NCBI GenBank assembly: GCA_009908925.1 | Contig: JAAAOH010000245.1 | Coordinates: 1-21,382, forward strand | DNA from: Spirochaetota bacterium | Lineage (GTDB): Bacteria > Spirochaetota > Spirochaetia > DSM-27196 > PWMO01 | Reading direction: 5' to 3' | Length of the DNA: 21,382 nt | Shown here: positions 7,670 through 15,739 of the stretch, in pieces | Numbering within the stretch: position 1 is the first letter of the stretch | How the letters are laid out: each line of letters begins with the position of its first letter | The notes under the pieces: generated by a model | Told to the model about the DNA's origin: nothing | The model's input: only the letters and a program-made list of their open reading frames with translations | Databases searched by the model: none | Program-made: the position numbers and the translations under genes

Positions 7670-9517
7670 CTACAGAAACTGGATTGGGAAGACGAGTCCG
7701 ATGTCACGGTTCAGAGCCTGGGAGAAGACCTGGTCGGGGGTGGATACGTTGCGGATGACAGTCTCCTGGGATACGATCTCCCCGGCGAGCACGACGGCCC
7801 GTCGACGTCCGATGCGAAGCAGAATACCTGTATGCCCCTCGACAGTAGCGGGTATGGCGGAGCGCTCCACGGCGTAGAGACGAATTGCCTCTCCGTGGTA
7901 ACGGTAGAAGAGGTTGCCACTGCGGTCACGCGAGGCATGACGCGCCTCGAGGTCGAATACCGCGAAAACGTGTGCCGACGGCAGCGCAAACTCCGTGCGC
8001 CCGTGCCGGGCGATGAGCACACTCACGAGCTGCCCGGCGCGTGGAAGGCGGATACCAACCGTCGTGCCGCGCTTTGCTTCGGTTTCCAACTCGACACGAC
8101 CGCCGAGATAGCGCTCAACCTGCGTCCTCACCACGTCGAGTCCCACACCGCGACCGGAGAGCTCGTCCGCGGATTTCCGGGTACTCATTCCCGATCGGGA
8201 TACGAGGTCCCAGAGCTCGCGGGAATCGGCGCTGCCCGCCGGAGCGGCCTTCACTCCCCCCTGGGACTCCACACGGATTCCACGGCCGTCGTCGGAGACA
8301 CGTATGACAAGATCGTCACCTTCCTCACGGGAGGATATGCGCAGGGTCGCGACCGGATCCTTTCCCCGACGGCGACGCTCGCCGCGGAACTCGACGCCGT
8401 GATCGATGGCGTTTCGAACCAGATGCAACAGAACGTCTCGCAACACATGAGACACCGGCAGAAAGACCTCGTGGGAGCCCCCGGCAGTTATCACCCTTAC
8501 GCTCTTGCCGAGAAACCCCGCGAGATTTCGCGCGTGCTGCTCCACGCCCCCGAAAACGCCCGAGAGGGGTACCATCGAGGTTCGCGCAATCGTGTCGTCG
8601 ACACTCTCGGCGAGACGAGACGCCGTGCGCAGGCTTCCGGCTATGCGGCTGTCGCTCGTTTCGTGTCGGGAAAGGTGATCTCGCAGCTGGTCGAGTTGAC
8701 GATGCAGCTCTCCCGCGTACAGGCAGAGCTCCTCATAAGACCGGGTCGACATCTCTACGCGCACCTGCTCGGTACCGGCTATCATACCGGAAACCAGTGT
8801 TTCGTCTTTTCGCCGCAGTATGGCGTCGTAATCCGTCTCCTCGAGGCGCAGCAGCTTCACCTGATCCACATCGACCGCATTCTCGGCGACCGAGCGGTCT
8901 CCCTCGAGCGTGAACAACGCCGAGAAGCGTCGCGTTGTTGCTTCTGAATCCGGCGGCGGATGACTGGCAACCAGGTTCACCGCCTCCTCGAGATTGCCGG
9001 TGAGCAGATACCGGCGCGGCATAAGCATCTGCGTGTGCTCGGTCAGCTCACACTCCAGCACGAACAGCCGCTCTCCGCGCTCCCGCGCCTCGACCATCAT
9101 GTCCCGATCGCGCGGTGTGAGCGCCTCGGACAGCAGCTCTTCCGCTGGCTCGCTTTCTTCCTCTTCGGTCTCGGAAAGTGCCTCGACCGATCCCTGCGCG
9201 CGCTCCAGAGCCTCGCTGAAAGACGACTCGAGCTCCGCAAGCGTCGCAAGCATCTCCTGAAGGCTTGCCGTCGCCCTGCCCGACAACGCATCCTCGAGAC
9301 GGTGTGCAAGGCGGGCAACGTTCGTATAGCCCAGGAATGCCGCTTCCGACTTCACCGAATGCGCATACCTCAGCGCTCTGCGCCGGTCTTCGGTCGAGAG
9401 ACTCTCTCCGCCCGCCTGCTGCAGCGTACGCTGAAGCAGGGAGAGATACTGCCGGCCATCCTGTCGGAACAGACGAAAGAGCTCTGGGTCGACCTGTCTG
9501 GAGCTTACGTTACTCAC
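7670..9517 (-). CDS. CheA-like histidine kinase (Hpt, P2-like, kinase, CheW-like domains)
   Basis: This 615-residue protein has a chemotaxis-kinase architecture. An N-terminal Hpt domain has phosphoacceptor His53 in AHSVKSEAAFLGY. An acidic linker (113-135) follows, then a region resembling CheA P2 (about 148-230), and a dimerisation/ATPase core. That core has an N-box HLVRNAIDHGVE (N369), the G1 box DDGRGI (409-414) and the G2 box GRGVGLDVV (455-463). A CheW-like domain occupies about 495-612. It should autophosphorylate and pass phosphate to a response regulator. The start is GTG, supported by AGGTGG four nt upstream, which overlaps the stop of the J-domain gene. It lies last in the flagellar operon, with no cheW, cheY or receptor gene beside it. 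It may be a second CheA-like kinase rather than the main chemotaxis CheA, and Hpt conservation (KS instead of KG) is slightly atypical. Confidence 0.88.
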   Translation of the reverse strand: MSNVSSRQVDPELFRLFRQDGRQYLSLLQRTLQQAGGESLSTEDRRRALRYAHSVKSEAAFLGYTNVARLAHRLEDALSGRATASLQEMLATLAELESSFSEALERAQGSVEALSETEEEESEPAEELLSEALTPRDRDMMVEARERGERLFVLECELTEHTQMLMPRRYLLTGNLEEAVNLVASHPPPDSEATTRRFSALFTLEGDRSVAENAVDVDQVKLLRLEETDYDAILRRKDETLVSGMIAGTEQVRVEMSTRSYEELCLYAGELHRQLDQLRDHLSRHETSDSRIAGSLRTASRLAESVDDTIARTSMVPLSGVFGGVEQHARNLAGFLGKSVRVITAGGSHEVFLPVSHVLRDVLLHLVRNAIDHGVEFRGERRRRGKDPVATLRISSREEGDDLVIRVSDDGRGIRVESQGGVKAAPAGSADSRELWDLVSRSGMSTRKSADELSGRGVGLDVVRTQVERYLGGRVELETEAKRGTTVGIRLPRAGQLVSVLIARHGRTEFALPSAHVFAVFDLEARHASRDRSGNLFYRYHGEAIRLYAVERSAIPATVEGHTGILLRIGRRRAVVLAGEIVSQETVIRNVSTPDQVFSQALNRDIGLVFPIQFL

Positions 9518-9525
9518 GATACCAC

Positions 9526-10332
9526 CTATCGTTCGAGTTTCATAAAGAGTTTGAGTGCACGCTGACGAACCGAGGCGTCGGCATCCTCCAGCCCCGCCAG
9601 AATCAGATTGCGAAACAGCTGCAGCCGATCAATCTCGCCCACTGTCTCCATCACGACCCGTCTCATCTCCGCGTTCCCCCTCTGGAAGACCGCCGACAGA
9701 TCTCCGGCAGACTGTGCAATTCTCAGTCTCCCGATGGAGCGAACGCAGGAGAGCACGACCTGCTGCTCCCGATCGTGCAGACCCTGCTTGAGAAACGTGT
9801 AGGCACTTCGCTTTCCGAGGTTGCCGAGACTCCTGGCTGCGAAGGTCCGGGTGCTCGTGCTGGTGCCCGTTGTGAGCATGCGGCCGAGGCTGAAGAGATT
9901 CGGTGGGCGGCGTGCCTCAGTCGCAGCACCCGGGTTCGCGGCACCGGGGTTCGCAGTGCGGCCGGGATTCGCGGTGCCACCGCGGTTGGCGGAGCTTCGG
10001 CTGGCGTTCGCCGCGGCGCCGGCGCGGCCACCGCCGGCGTTCGAGGGGCCGCGGTTGCCGGAGGTCCGGACTGCGTCCTCCGCCCGGCGCGCCGTCTCGG
10101 CGCGGCGCGCGGTCCGAGTGGGGCCTGCGCTCCTCGCCGCCGGCGCCCGTCTCCGAGGATGCACGGCCTTCACGCGGCGGAAGGCCTCTATGACGCTGTC
10201 AAGCTTCGCCGGGTCGGCGGCCGCGCCCCCGGAATCCGGATGGTAGCGCTTGAGCAGACGCCGGTATGATTCACGGATCGTCTCGAAGTCGGCCGTCGGC
10301 TCGACTTCGAGCACCCGATACAACTCACGCAC
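9526..10332 (-). CDS. J-domain protein with HEAT-like C-terminus
   Basis: The 268-residue protein begins with a J domain (residues 3-55, LYRVLEVEPTADFETIRESY) holding the HPD signature at 31-33, which stimulates Hsp70 ATPase. It has no Gly/Phe region, zinc finger or DnaJ substrate-binding domain, so it is a class C J-protein. A disordered Arg/Ala/Gly-rich linker (about 58-148) contains tandem ANPG units. The C-terminal part (about 160-266) is made of paired amphipathic helices resembling HEAT repeats, probably a protein-docking surface. I chose the GTG at 10330-10332, with GGAGG 12 nt upstream and an 8-nt overlap with the Hsp70 gene. An ATG at 10368 would add 12 residues, has no ribosome binding site and lies further inside that gene. 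It is most likely the dedicated co-chaperone of the adjacent Hsp70. Confidence 0.88.
   Translation of the reverse strand: MRELYRVLEVEPTADFETIRESYRRLLKRYHPDSGGAAADPAKLDSVIEAFRRVKAVHPRRRAPAARSAGPTRTARRAETARRAEDAVRTSGNRGPSNAGGGRAGAAANASRSSANRGGTANPGRTANPGAANPGAATEARRPPNLFSLGRMLTTGTSTSTRTFAARSLGNLGKRSAYTFLKQGLHDREQQVVLSCVRSIGRLRIAQSAGDLSAVFQRGNAEMRRVVMETVGEIDRLQLFRNLILAGLEDADASVRQRALKLFMKLER
9925..9975 (-). repeat. Degenerate tandem repeat encoding ANPG units
   Basis: About three imperfect copies of a 12-18 nt unit with a core like CCGGGTTCGCGG (plus-strand reading) encode TANPGRTANPGAANPGA in the linker of the J-domain protein. All units keep the reading frame, so copy-number changes would only lengthen the linker. 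Confidence 0.7.
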
Positions 10333-12025
10333 CTTCGTTTCCAACCTCCATATCCTGATAGAGCGCATTCAGCTCCGCCATCACGGCTTCGAGGGCCACG
10401 CGGTACTCCCCGAGCTTCGCCATATCCGATACCTTCTCGGCCTCGGCAAGCCTTTTCGCGTGGCGCAGCAACTCCTCGATTTCCCTGCGGAACTCCTCGT
10501 CGAGGTAGGCATCGGATCGGCTTACAAGTCCCGAAATCCGCTCGACAAGCGTTGCGACGCGAAACTGCAGCGCCCCCGGGCTTCGAGCCAGCTCCTCATC
10601 GTCGCTGGTCGTTACAGTCACCTGCTGAGCTACCCCGGTATCCACGTCGCGAGCCGACACATGTGCAATCCCGTCGGCGTCGACATCGAAGCTCACCTCA
10701 ATCTTAGGCTCACCTCGACTGCCCGCCCGGATTCCGTTCAGCATGAACTTCCCGAGCGACAGGTTGTCGGAGGCCCGTTCCGCATCGCCCTGCAGAATGT
10801 TTATCTCGACGGATTTCTGATTGTCACTCACCGTGGTGAACACGCGCTTGGCCTGCGCGGGAAGGCGGGAGTTTCGTTCGAGCACGGTGACGTACTGGTC
10901 TTCATCGATCTCGACGCCAAGGGCGTGAGACATCACATCCGTGAGGCGAAAACGCTCGTCCTGCCCGCTGAGCATGCCGGCCTGCACGGCGGCTCCAAGG
11001 GCGACGATCTCATCGGGATTTACGAGGGCGGTCTCTTCGAGTCCGAGCTCCTCCTTCAGGCGTTCCCTCACGCGCGGGATGCGCGTGGAACCGCCGGCGA
11101 GCACCAGATTGTCCACCTTTCCTGCTTCGAAACCGGAGTCCTTCAGCGCTTCGCGTGTCAGCTCCATCGTTCGATCTACATGATCCTCAATGAGCTCGTT
11201 GAGCTCCTGCCGGGTGACGGTGTAGCGCAGATGCATCGGCTTGCCGCTGCCACCGATGAAAGGCATCGCAACGAGGGCAGAGTCACGGGAGGATAGCTCG
11301 ATTTTCGCCCGCTCGACGAGATCCCGTACCTGCTGCAGGAGAATCGCGTCTGACGCCACCGACAGCCCGTAATCCCGTTCGAAACTCTCAATCACCTTCT
11401 GCTGAATCAGCTGATCGAAGTCGAGACCACCGAGGTACTCGTTTCCGCGTGTCGCCTGAACGGTGAAGTCGGTACCGTGTTGCAGCAGGCAGGTCACGTC
11501 GAAGGTCCCCCCGCCGAAGTCATAGACGAGAATCCGCCGCCTGTCGGCATCCCGGCGGGCGTACGCGAGGGCCGCCGCAGTGGGCTCGTTGAGGATGCGA
11601 TGCACGGTCAGCCCCGCACGACGGCCGGCCTCGCGGGTGGCACGGCGAGCGGCCTCCGAAAAGCGTGCCGGCACCGTGATCACGGCGTCATCAACCGGCC
11701 GGCCGAGGTAGCGCTCAGCGTATGATTTGATGTGGCCGAGGATGAGCCCGGAGATCTCCTCCGGGCGGTAGTCGTGCCCGTCGATGCGAATGCTCTCACG
11801 GTCACCCATGCTTCGCTTCACGTGCATCACGGTCCGCTCGGCATTCACAATGGCCTGATTCTTCGCCGATTCGCCGACAAGCACATCGCCGGTCTCGGTG
11901 ATGCTGCAGATCGACGGAGTAAGATGTCCCCCGCGGTCGTTCGGAATGATGCGAGGCTGCTCCCCGTCCATGAACGCGGCAACGGTGTTCGTTGTACCAA
12001 GGTCGATACCGATTATCTGAGACAT
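10325..12025 (-). CDS. Hsp70-family chaperone, HscC/DnaK paralogue (566 aa)
   Basis: This is an ATP-driven cytoplasmic chaperone. The nucleotide-binding domain shows IGIDLGTTNT (5-14), VYDFGGGTFDVT (167-178) and VLAGGSTRIPRVRE (308-321). A beta-type substrate-binding domain (about 370-475) and a short helical lid (about 484-558) follow. At 566 residues it is well short of canonical DnaK (about 610-640) and close to HscC-type Hsp70s. The interdomain linker reads RLTDVMSHALGVEI rather than the conserved VLLLDVTPLSLG, again recalling HscC. The start follows the DUF6115-like stop by one nt, with AGGAAAGAG as a good binding site. The open frame continues upstream, but only as an overlap with that gene. 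It overlaps the J-protein gene by 8 nt, so the pair is probably co-translated. It is unlikely to be the housekeeping DnaK, and its clients are unknown. Confidence 0.93.
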   Translation of the reverse strand: MSQIIGIDLGTTNTVAAFMDGEQPRIIPNDRGGHLTPSICSITETGDVLVGESAKNQAIVNAERTVMHVKRSMGDRESIRIDGHDYRPEEISGLILGHIKSYAERYLGRPVDDAVITVPARFSEAARRATREAGRRAGLTVHRILNEPTAAALAYARRDADRRRILVYDFGGGTFDVTCLLQHGTDFTVQATRGNEYLGGLDFDQLIQQKVIESFERDYGLSVASDAILLQQVRDLVERAKIELSSRDSALVAMPFIGGSGKPMHLRYTVTRQELNELIEDHVDRTMELTREALKDSGFEAGKVDNLVLAGGSTRIPRVRERLKEELGLEETALVNPDEIVALGAAVQAGMLSGQDERFRLTDVMSHALGVEIDEDQYVTVLERNSRLPAQAKRVFTTVSDNQKSVEINILQGDAERASDNLSLGKFMLNGIRAGSRGEPKIEVSFDVDADGIAHVSARDVDTGVAQQVTVTTSDDEELARSPGALQFRVATLVERISGLVSRSDAYLDEEFRREIEELLRHAKRLAEAEKVSDMAKLGEYRVALEAVMAELNALYQDMEVGNEGA

Positions 12026-12026
12026 C

Positions 12027-12647
12027 CTACTCTTTCCTGTCGGCAAGCGAGATAACCAGCTCCACCTCGCCGACGGTGGTGCCGGTCCGGTTCGCAATGA
12101 TATTCGAGGCAATCCCTTTGCGATGGAGCTCGACGATCTGCTTCTTCCGCGCGGTCCGTCCCTCGGAGGTCTGCCCGGCAGGAGGCGCCCCCGGGTTCTC
12201 CCCATCCGACGCGGGTGTTTCGGCCGTGCCGGGGGCCGTGCGCGGCTTCTGCTCGCCCCCGGCGCTTGCCAGGGGCCGTTGCCCGCTCTCTCGGTTCGCT
12301 GAACCCTGCGTGTGCCCGCCCTCCTCCGACTGCGCGCGTGGTGCACGACGGAGGATGTCGTTGTAGCGCTCCGTACTGCCGCTTCGCGACTCAATTTCCC
12401 GCTTGAGGACCGCCAGTCGCCGGTCGGCCTGCTCGAGGAGGGCGTTCAGCCTGTTCACACGGTCCTCGACCAGCCCGATGTTGCGATCGGTGGTCTGGTT
12501 CAACTCCACAATGATGCCGTCAATCTCGCTGCGAATATTGTCCACGACCCGTCCGGGCTCGAGCTTCCGATCGATGCGTCGCACCAGCAGAAGATAAACT
12601 GCCGCCGCGAGGCCGACGTTCATCACGACCACGAGAATCGAATTCAT
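12027..12647 (-). CDS. DUF6115-like membrane-anchored protein with coiled coil and C-terminal helix-turn-helix-like segment
   Basis: In this 206-residue protein, residues 4-22 (ILVVVMNVGLAAAVYLLLV) form a single N-terminal membrane span. A charged helical segment with coiled-coil character (about 25-92) follows. A low-complexity linker rich in Gly, Ala, Pro and Gln comes next, and the C-terminus is conserved-looking (about 165-203, KKQIVELHRKGIASNIIANR, ending GEVELVISL). The last segment has the spacing of a helix-turn-helix, as in DUF6115 proteins found beside flagellar genes of spirochaetes and clostridia. The C-terminus should be cytoplasmic if the basic flank RRIDRK stays inside. The function of the family is not known. 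It lies between the 107-aa gene (6 nt away) and the Hsp70 gene (1 nt away), consistent with a shared operon. Confidence 0.8.
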   Translation of the reverse strand: MNSILVVVMNVGLAAAVYLLLVRRIDRKLEPGRVVDNIRSEIDGIIVELNQTTDRNIGLVEDRVNRLNALLEQADRRLAVLKREIESRSGSTERYNDILRRAPRAQSEEGGHTQGSANRESGQRPLASAGGEQKPRTAPGTAETPASDGENPGAPPAGQTSEGRTARKKQIVELHRKGIASNIIANRTGTTVGEVELVISLADRKE

Positions 12648-12653
12648 AACGGC

Positions 12654-12977
12654 TTACCCGCTGATATCGACGTTCTGACCGAGGTCCGGATCCCGGAAGA
12701 CCTGATCTTCCTCTCGGTCCTCCTCGCTCTCCTCCGCCCCGCGCTTCTCGCCGCCTGTCGACCCCTCGCCCGAATCGTCGTCGTGTACCTGCTCCGCCCC
12801 GTCCTGAAGCGTTTCAGCTTCGGTGACCTGGTGCTGCTGTTCCGCGCTGCGTCGGGCGATCTCGCTACCCGTGACAGACTGGCTCTGGGACGCCGCCTGT
12901 CGAATAGCGGCTTCTTCCTTGCCGACCTGGCCGAGTCTCATCAGAAGTGTCTGAAGGTCGATGGGTTGTATCGCCAT
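12654..12977 (-). CDS. Acidic 107-aa conserved-looking operon protein carrying the GQNVDI motif
   Basis: No known domain is recognised. The N-terminus (MAIQPIDLQTLLMRLGQVGK) looks like a short amphipathic helix. The middle is Gln/Ser/Ala-rich and the rest is strongly acidic and probably disordered (about 55-98). The final residues, DPDLGQNVDISG, contain a GQNVDI motif that recurs in the membrane protein encoded at 15732-16463. Its ATG abuts the FapA stop codon (TAG ATG), with AAGGA just upstream, so translation is probably coupled. Its position suggests a flagellar or motility role. The reading frame and codon usage agree with its neighbours, but function is unknown. Confidence 0.75.
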   Translation of the reverse strand: MAIQPIDLQTLLMRLGQVGKEEAAIRQAASQSQSVTGSEIARRSAEQQHQVTEAETLQDGAEQVHDDDSGEGSTGGEKRGAEESEEDREEDQVFRDPDLGQNVDISG

Positions 12978-14924
12978 CTATTCCTTCCGCGTGATCTCGA
13001 TATTCTCGCTCGATTCTTCGTACTTCTGGATCTTTATCTGCTTCGCCTCGGCACCGAAGGTGACGCCGTTGAACTCGCTGTGCACATCGAGGAAGGCTTC
13101 CTTCACGTAGAGCTTCACACCGGTGTAAACGGTACCCGAAGCACTGATCTTTCCGGCGAGCTTCAGCCCGTCGAGATAGGTCTCGAGCTCGGTGATGTCG
13201 TTCTGCACGCGCTCGAGTTCCTCCGTGAGCTCTTTGTTCCGCGCCTGCAGGTCCTTGAACTGCTGGACCTTTTCCTTCGGGATCTCTTTCTTCTGCTTGC
13301 TGAGACTGATAAGCGTCTTGAGATCCCGCTTCACGTTCTCGAGTTCTTCGCGCTGCTCATCGCGCTTCTCGCGGAGGTCGGTGAGCTTCTGCTTGCTCTT
13401 CGGGTCGTAGCCGACCTCCAGCACCGTTTCCTTTCCGGCCGAAGAGCCGAGTGTCTTCGCATCGATTTCTTCCGCCGCCCGTACACGCCCACCGACAATG
13501 CGTGCACGCTTGCCGCGGCAGATCACCTTTCGATTCGCAAAGACGTCGCAATTGATGATACCGTCGCTGACGATTACGAGGCCGCCGGCCTCGACGGTCA
13601 CGTTCTCAATGAACTTCGACCATACATTCCCACCGGCACGCACGACACCGCTTTCCTTACCGGCGACGCCCTGCCGGACGATAATATCGCCCTCGGCGTC
13701 GAGAAGACTCTTGCCGACGCTTCCCATCACCTCGATGTTACCCGAGGCTTTCACATTGAAGCCGTCGTCCACGCTCCCCTTCACCACGACTCCACCGAGA
13801 AATGTGATATTGCCGGTCTTGAGGTTCACGTTGCCATTGACGACGTAGACTTCCTCGACCTGTATCTTACCGTTGTGGAGGAAGACCTGGCCGTTGAGCT
13901 CCGCGATCGCCGTCCGACCGTCTTCGGACATGCGGACATTCTTACCGATCTCGATCCTGGTATCCTGCCCGTCCTTCGCCGGAAGAAGCTTGCCGGTCAC
14001 GCTGCGTCCGGGCTGCCCCCGTTCGGCGGGGATCTTCTTGGCAAGCACCTGGCCCTCGACGACGTTCTGCACGATGTTGAGCTCTTTGAAATCGACCCGG
14101 CCGTCCTGCTCGCGCAGGTTCACCGCATGCTCATCGGTCTCGAAGTTCAGGACGACCCGAGCGTCCGCGCCGTTCTTCGGCTTGCTGCCCTCGGCAACGA
14201 GCACCGGCTCACGATACATCGGGCTGTCGGAAAAACGCCGCAGAATGTCTTCTTTGAGTCCCTCGACCACGCCGTGATCCTGCAGGAAGCTCACGATGTT
14301 GTCGTACTCAGGGTCCGCGCCTCCGGGTCCCGGCGGAAGGGCGGTGAGATAGGCCTTCATTTCCATGTCGGCTATTTCTACCGACAGCACGGCATCCGCG
14401 GCCGGGTTGTAGTCATAATCGCCGATGGTGATGAACTCGCCCTCGGCAAGCTTCACCGCTTTCGAAACGCGACCGGCGTCGACCTTCCCGTCGGTACGCG
14501 CGCGAATGGCCTCCATGGCCTGTTTCTCGGTCGCTTTCTGTCCACGGCCCTGCGGTTTGGTCACCTTCAGGAGGATACCCTTGGGCGAAAGCTTCACGAA
14601 GGTCTCGCCGTCTCGATCGACATCCTCGACCTCTTCATCGAAGCCGAAGTCGACGTCGAAGGGGTCCTCCATGCCCTCGTCCTCTCGCTGTTCCGATGCC
14701 GGATATGCGAGCAAGAGATAGGGCTTCCTGCCGGCGCCGAGCACGCCGCGACTGCCCTTCTGGAGAATCTCGTACTCGATGCTCTTCACGGGAAGGGAAA
14801 GCTCGATCGAGGCCTGCTTCAGTGCATCATCGAGGCTCGTTCCCTGAACGTTGACGTAGGTTCGCTCTCGGTCCTCCGTCATCTGCTTCTGCATGTAGCT
14901 CCGTATCTGGGACATCTGCACCAT
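12978..14924 (-). CDS. FapA (DUF342) protein with N-terminal Jag-N domain
   Basis: FapA/DUF342 proteins are polymer-forming beta-helix proteins associated with flagellar assembly and polar targeting. Residues 21-76 form a Jag-N-like domain (TYVNVQGTSLDDALKQASIE, then GSRGVLGAGRKP), otherwise seen in the RNA-binding protein Jag/KhpB. An acidic spacer (80-107) follows. The DUF342 core (about 170-505) has repeated short beta strands with Gly-Asn turns, such as GNVNLKTGNITFLGGVVVKG. A long charged coiled coil lies at about 509-585 and a short beta tail ends the protein. At 648 aa the protein is full length. The start lies 2 nt after the sigma-factor stop; an ATG three codons later is equally possible. 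Placement immediately after the flagellar sigma gene is the usual spirochaete arrangement. Confidence 0.9.
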   Translation of the reverse strand: MVQMSQIRSYMQKQMTEDRERTYVNVQGTSLDDALKQASIELSLPVKSIEYEILQKGSRGVLGAGRKPYLLLAYPASEQREDEGMEDPFDVDFGFDEEVEDVDRDGETFVKLSPKGILLKVTKPQGRGQKATEKQAMEAIRARTDGKVDAGRVSKAVKLAEGEFITIGDYDYNPAADAVLSVEIADMEMKAYLTALPPGPGGADPEYDNIVSFLQDHGVVEGLKEDILRRFSDSPMYREPVLVAEGSKPKNGADARVVLNFETDEHAVNLREQDGRVDFKELNIVQNVVEGQVLAKKIPAERGQPGRSVTGKLLPAKDGQDTRIEIGKNVRMSEDGRTAIAELNGQVFLHNGKIQVEEVYVVNGNVNLKTGNITFLGGVVVKGSVDDGFNVKASGNIEVMGSVGKSLLDAEGDIIVRQGVAGKESGVVRAGGNVWSKFIENVTVEAGGLVIVSDGIINCDVFANRKVICRGKRARIVGGRVRAAEEIDAKTLGSSAGKETVLEVGYDPKSKQKLTDLREKRDEQREELENVKRDLKTLISLSKQKKEIPKEKVQQFKDLQARNKELTEELERVQNDITELETYLDGLKLAGKISASGTVYTGVKLYVKEAFLDVHSEFNGVTFGAEAKQIKIQKYEESSENIEITRKE

Positions 14925-14926
14925 TG

Positions 14927-15739
14927 CTACATGATCCCCTTCTTGATGTTCGTGAGCTTCGTGCGAAGCCGCATGATGGCCTTGGTATGGAGCTGCGACA
15001 CACGCGACTCGGTTACCTCGAGCACCTGGCCGATTTCCTTGAGAGTAAGATCCTCGTAGTAGTAGAGCACGAGCACCTTCTTTTCCTTCTCGGGGAGTTC
15101 CTTAATGGACTGCGCAATGACGCGCTTTATCTCGTCCTTTTCGACGATCACGTCCGGGTTCAGGCTCTGCGGGGATTCGATGCTGTCGGCGATCGAGACC
15201 TTGTCGTTGTCCTCACCGGTATACCAGACGTCGTTCAACGACAGAATGGAGGTGCCGCTGACTTTGAGCATCGTCTTCTCGTACTCCTTCACAGACATGT
15301 TGAGCTCTTTCGCCACTTCTTCATCGGTGGCCGCGCGTCCGAGCGAGCTCTCGAGTCTCCGTACGGTTTCCTCTATCTCGCGCGCCTTCTGGCGCACCGA
15401 ACGCGGCACCCAGTCAATGGACCGCAACTCGTCGAAGATGGCACCCCGAATCCGTGTTACCGCGTAGGTTTTGAACTTGACGTGCTTCTCGGGATCGAAC
15501 TTCTCGATCGCATCAAAGAGGCCGAACACGCCGTAGCCCACCAGATCGTCAAACTCCACATTGTGAGGCATACCCACCGCGACTTTGCCGGCAACGTATT
15601 TCACCAGTGGTGCATACTGTCTGACGAGCCGCTCCCGGATCTCGGGGTCACCGGTTTCCTTGTAGAGCTTCCAGAGCTCCTCCTCGGATTTCTCAGCCAG
15701 GGAGGTTTCCTGTTCTGCCTGCTTCTTGCTCTTACTCAT
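14927..15739 (-). CDS. fliA: RNA polymerase sigma factor, FliA/WhiG (sigma-28) type
   Basis: This is an alternative sigma factor that directs RNA polymerase to late flagellar and chemotaxis promoters. The 270-residue protein contains region 2 (about 35-110; FDDLVGYGVFGLFDAIEKFD and KFKTYAVTRIRGAIFDELR), region 3 (about 118-195) and region 4 (about 208-262; LTLKEIGQVLEVTESRVSQL helix-turn-helix). There is no region 1.1. The motif RSIDWVPRSVRQ is typical of the FliA/WhiG/SigD group rather than heat-shock or sporulation sigmas. Its ATG overlaps the preceding gene's stop by 8 nt. No anti-sigma gene (flgM) is seen in the window, so control of its activity is not visible here. WhiG is a common alternative name in spirochaete annotations. 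Confidence 0.94.
   Translation of the reverse strand: MSKSKKQAEQETSLAEKSEEELWKLYKETGDPEIRERLVRQYAPLVKYVAGKVAVGMPHNVEFDDLVGYGVFGLFDAIEKFDPEKHVKFKTYAVTRIRGAIFDELRSIDWVPRSVRQKAREIEETVRRLESSLGRAATDEEVAKELNMSVKEYEKTMLKVSGTSILSLNDVWYTGEDNDKVSIADSIESPQSLNPDVIVEKDEIKRVIAQSIKELPEKEKKVLVLYYYEDLTLKEIGQVLEVTESRVSQLHTKAIMRLRTKLTNIKKGIM

Noticed and set aside
9900..10140. GC-rich repeated stretch considered as a mobile or structural element
   Set aside because: The repeats are in frame within the J-protein linker and have no flanking inverted repeats or target duplications.
12026..12394. An N-terminal extension of the Hsp70 with many Arg/Pro/Ser residues
   Set aside because: It lies wholly within the DUF6115-like gene in another frame. 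The usual Hsp70 N-terminus begins at 12025 with a good ribosome binding site.
12312..15059. A 915-codon open frame on the plus strand
   Set aside because: It is antisense to six clearly coding minus-strand genes and no recognisable protein domain appears in it. Long antisense frames are expected in GC-rich coding DNA.
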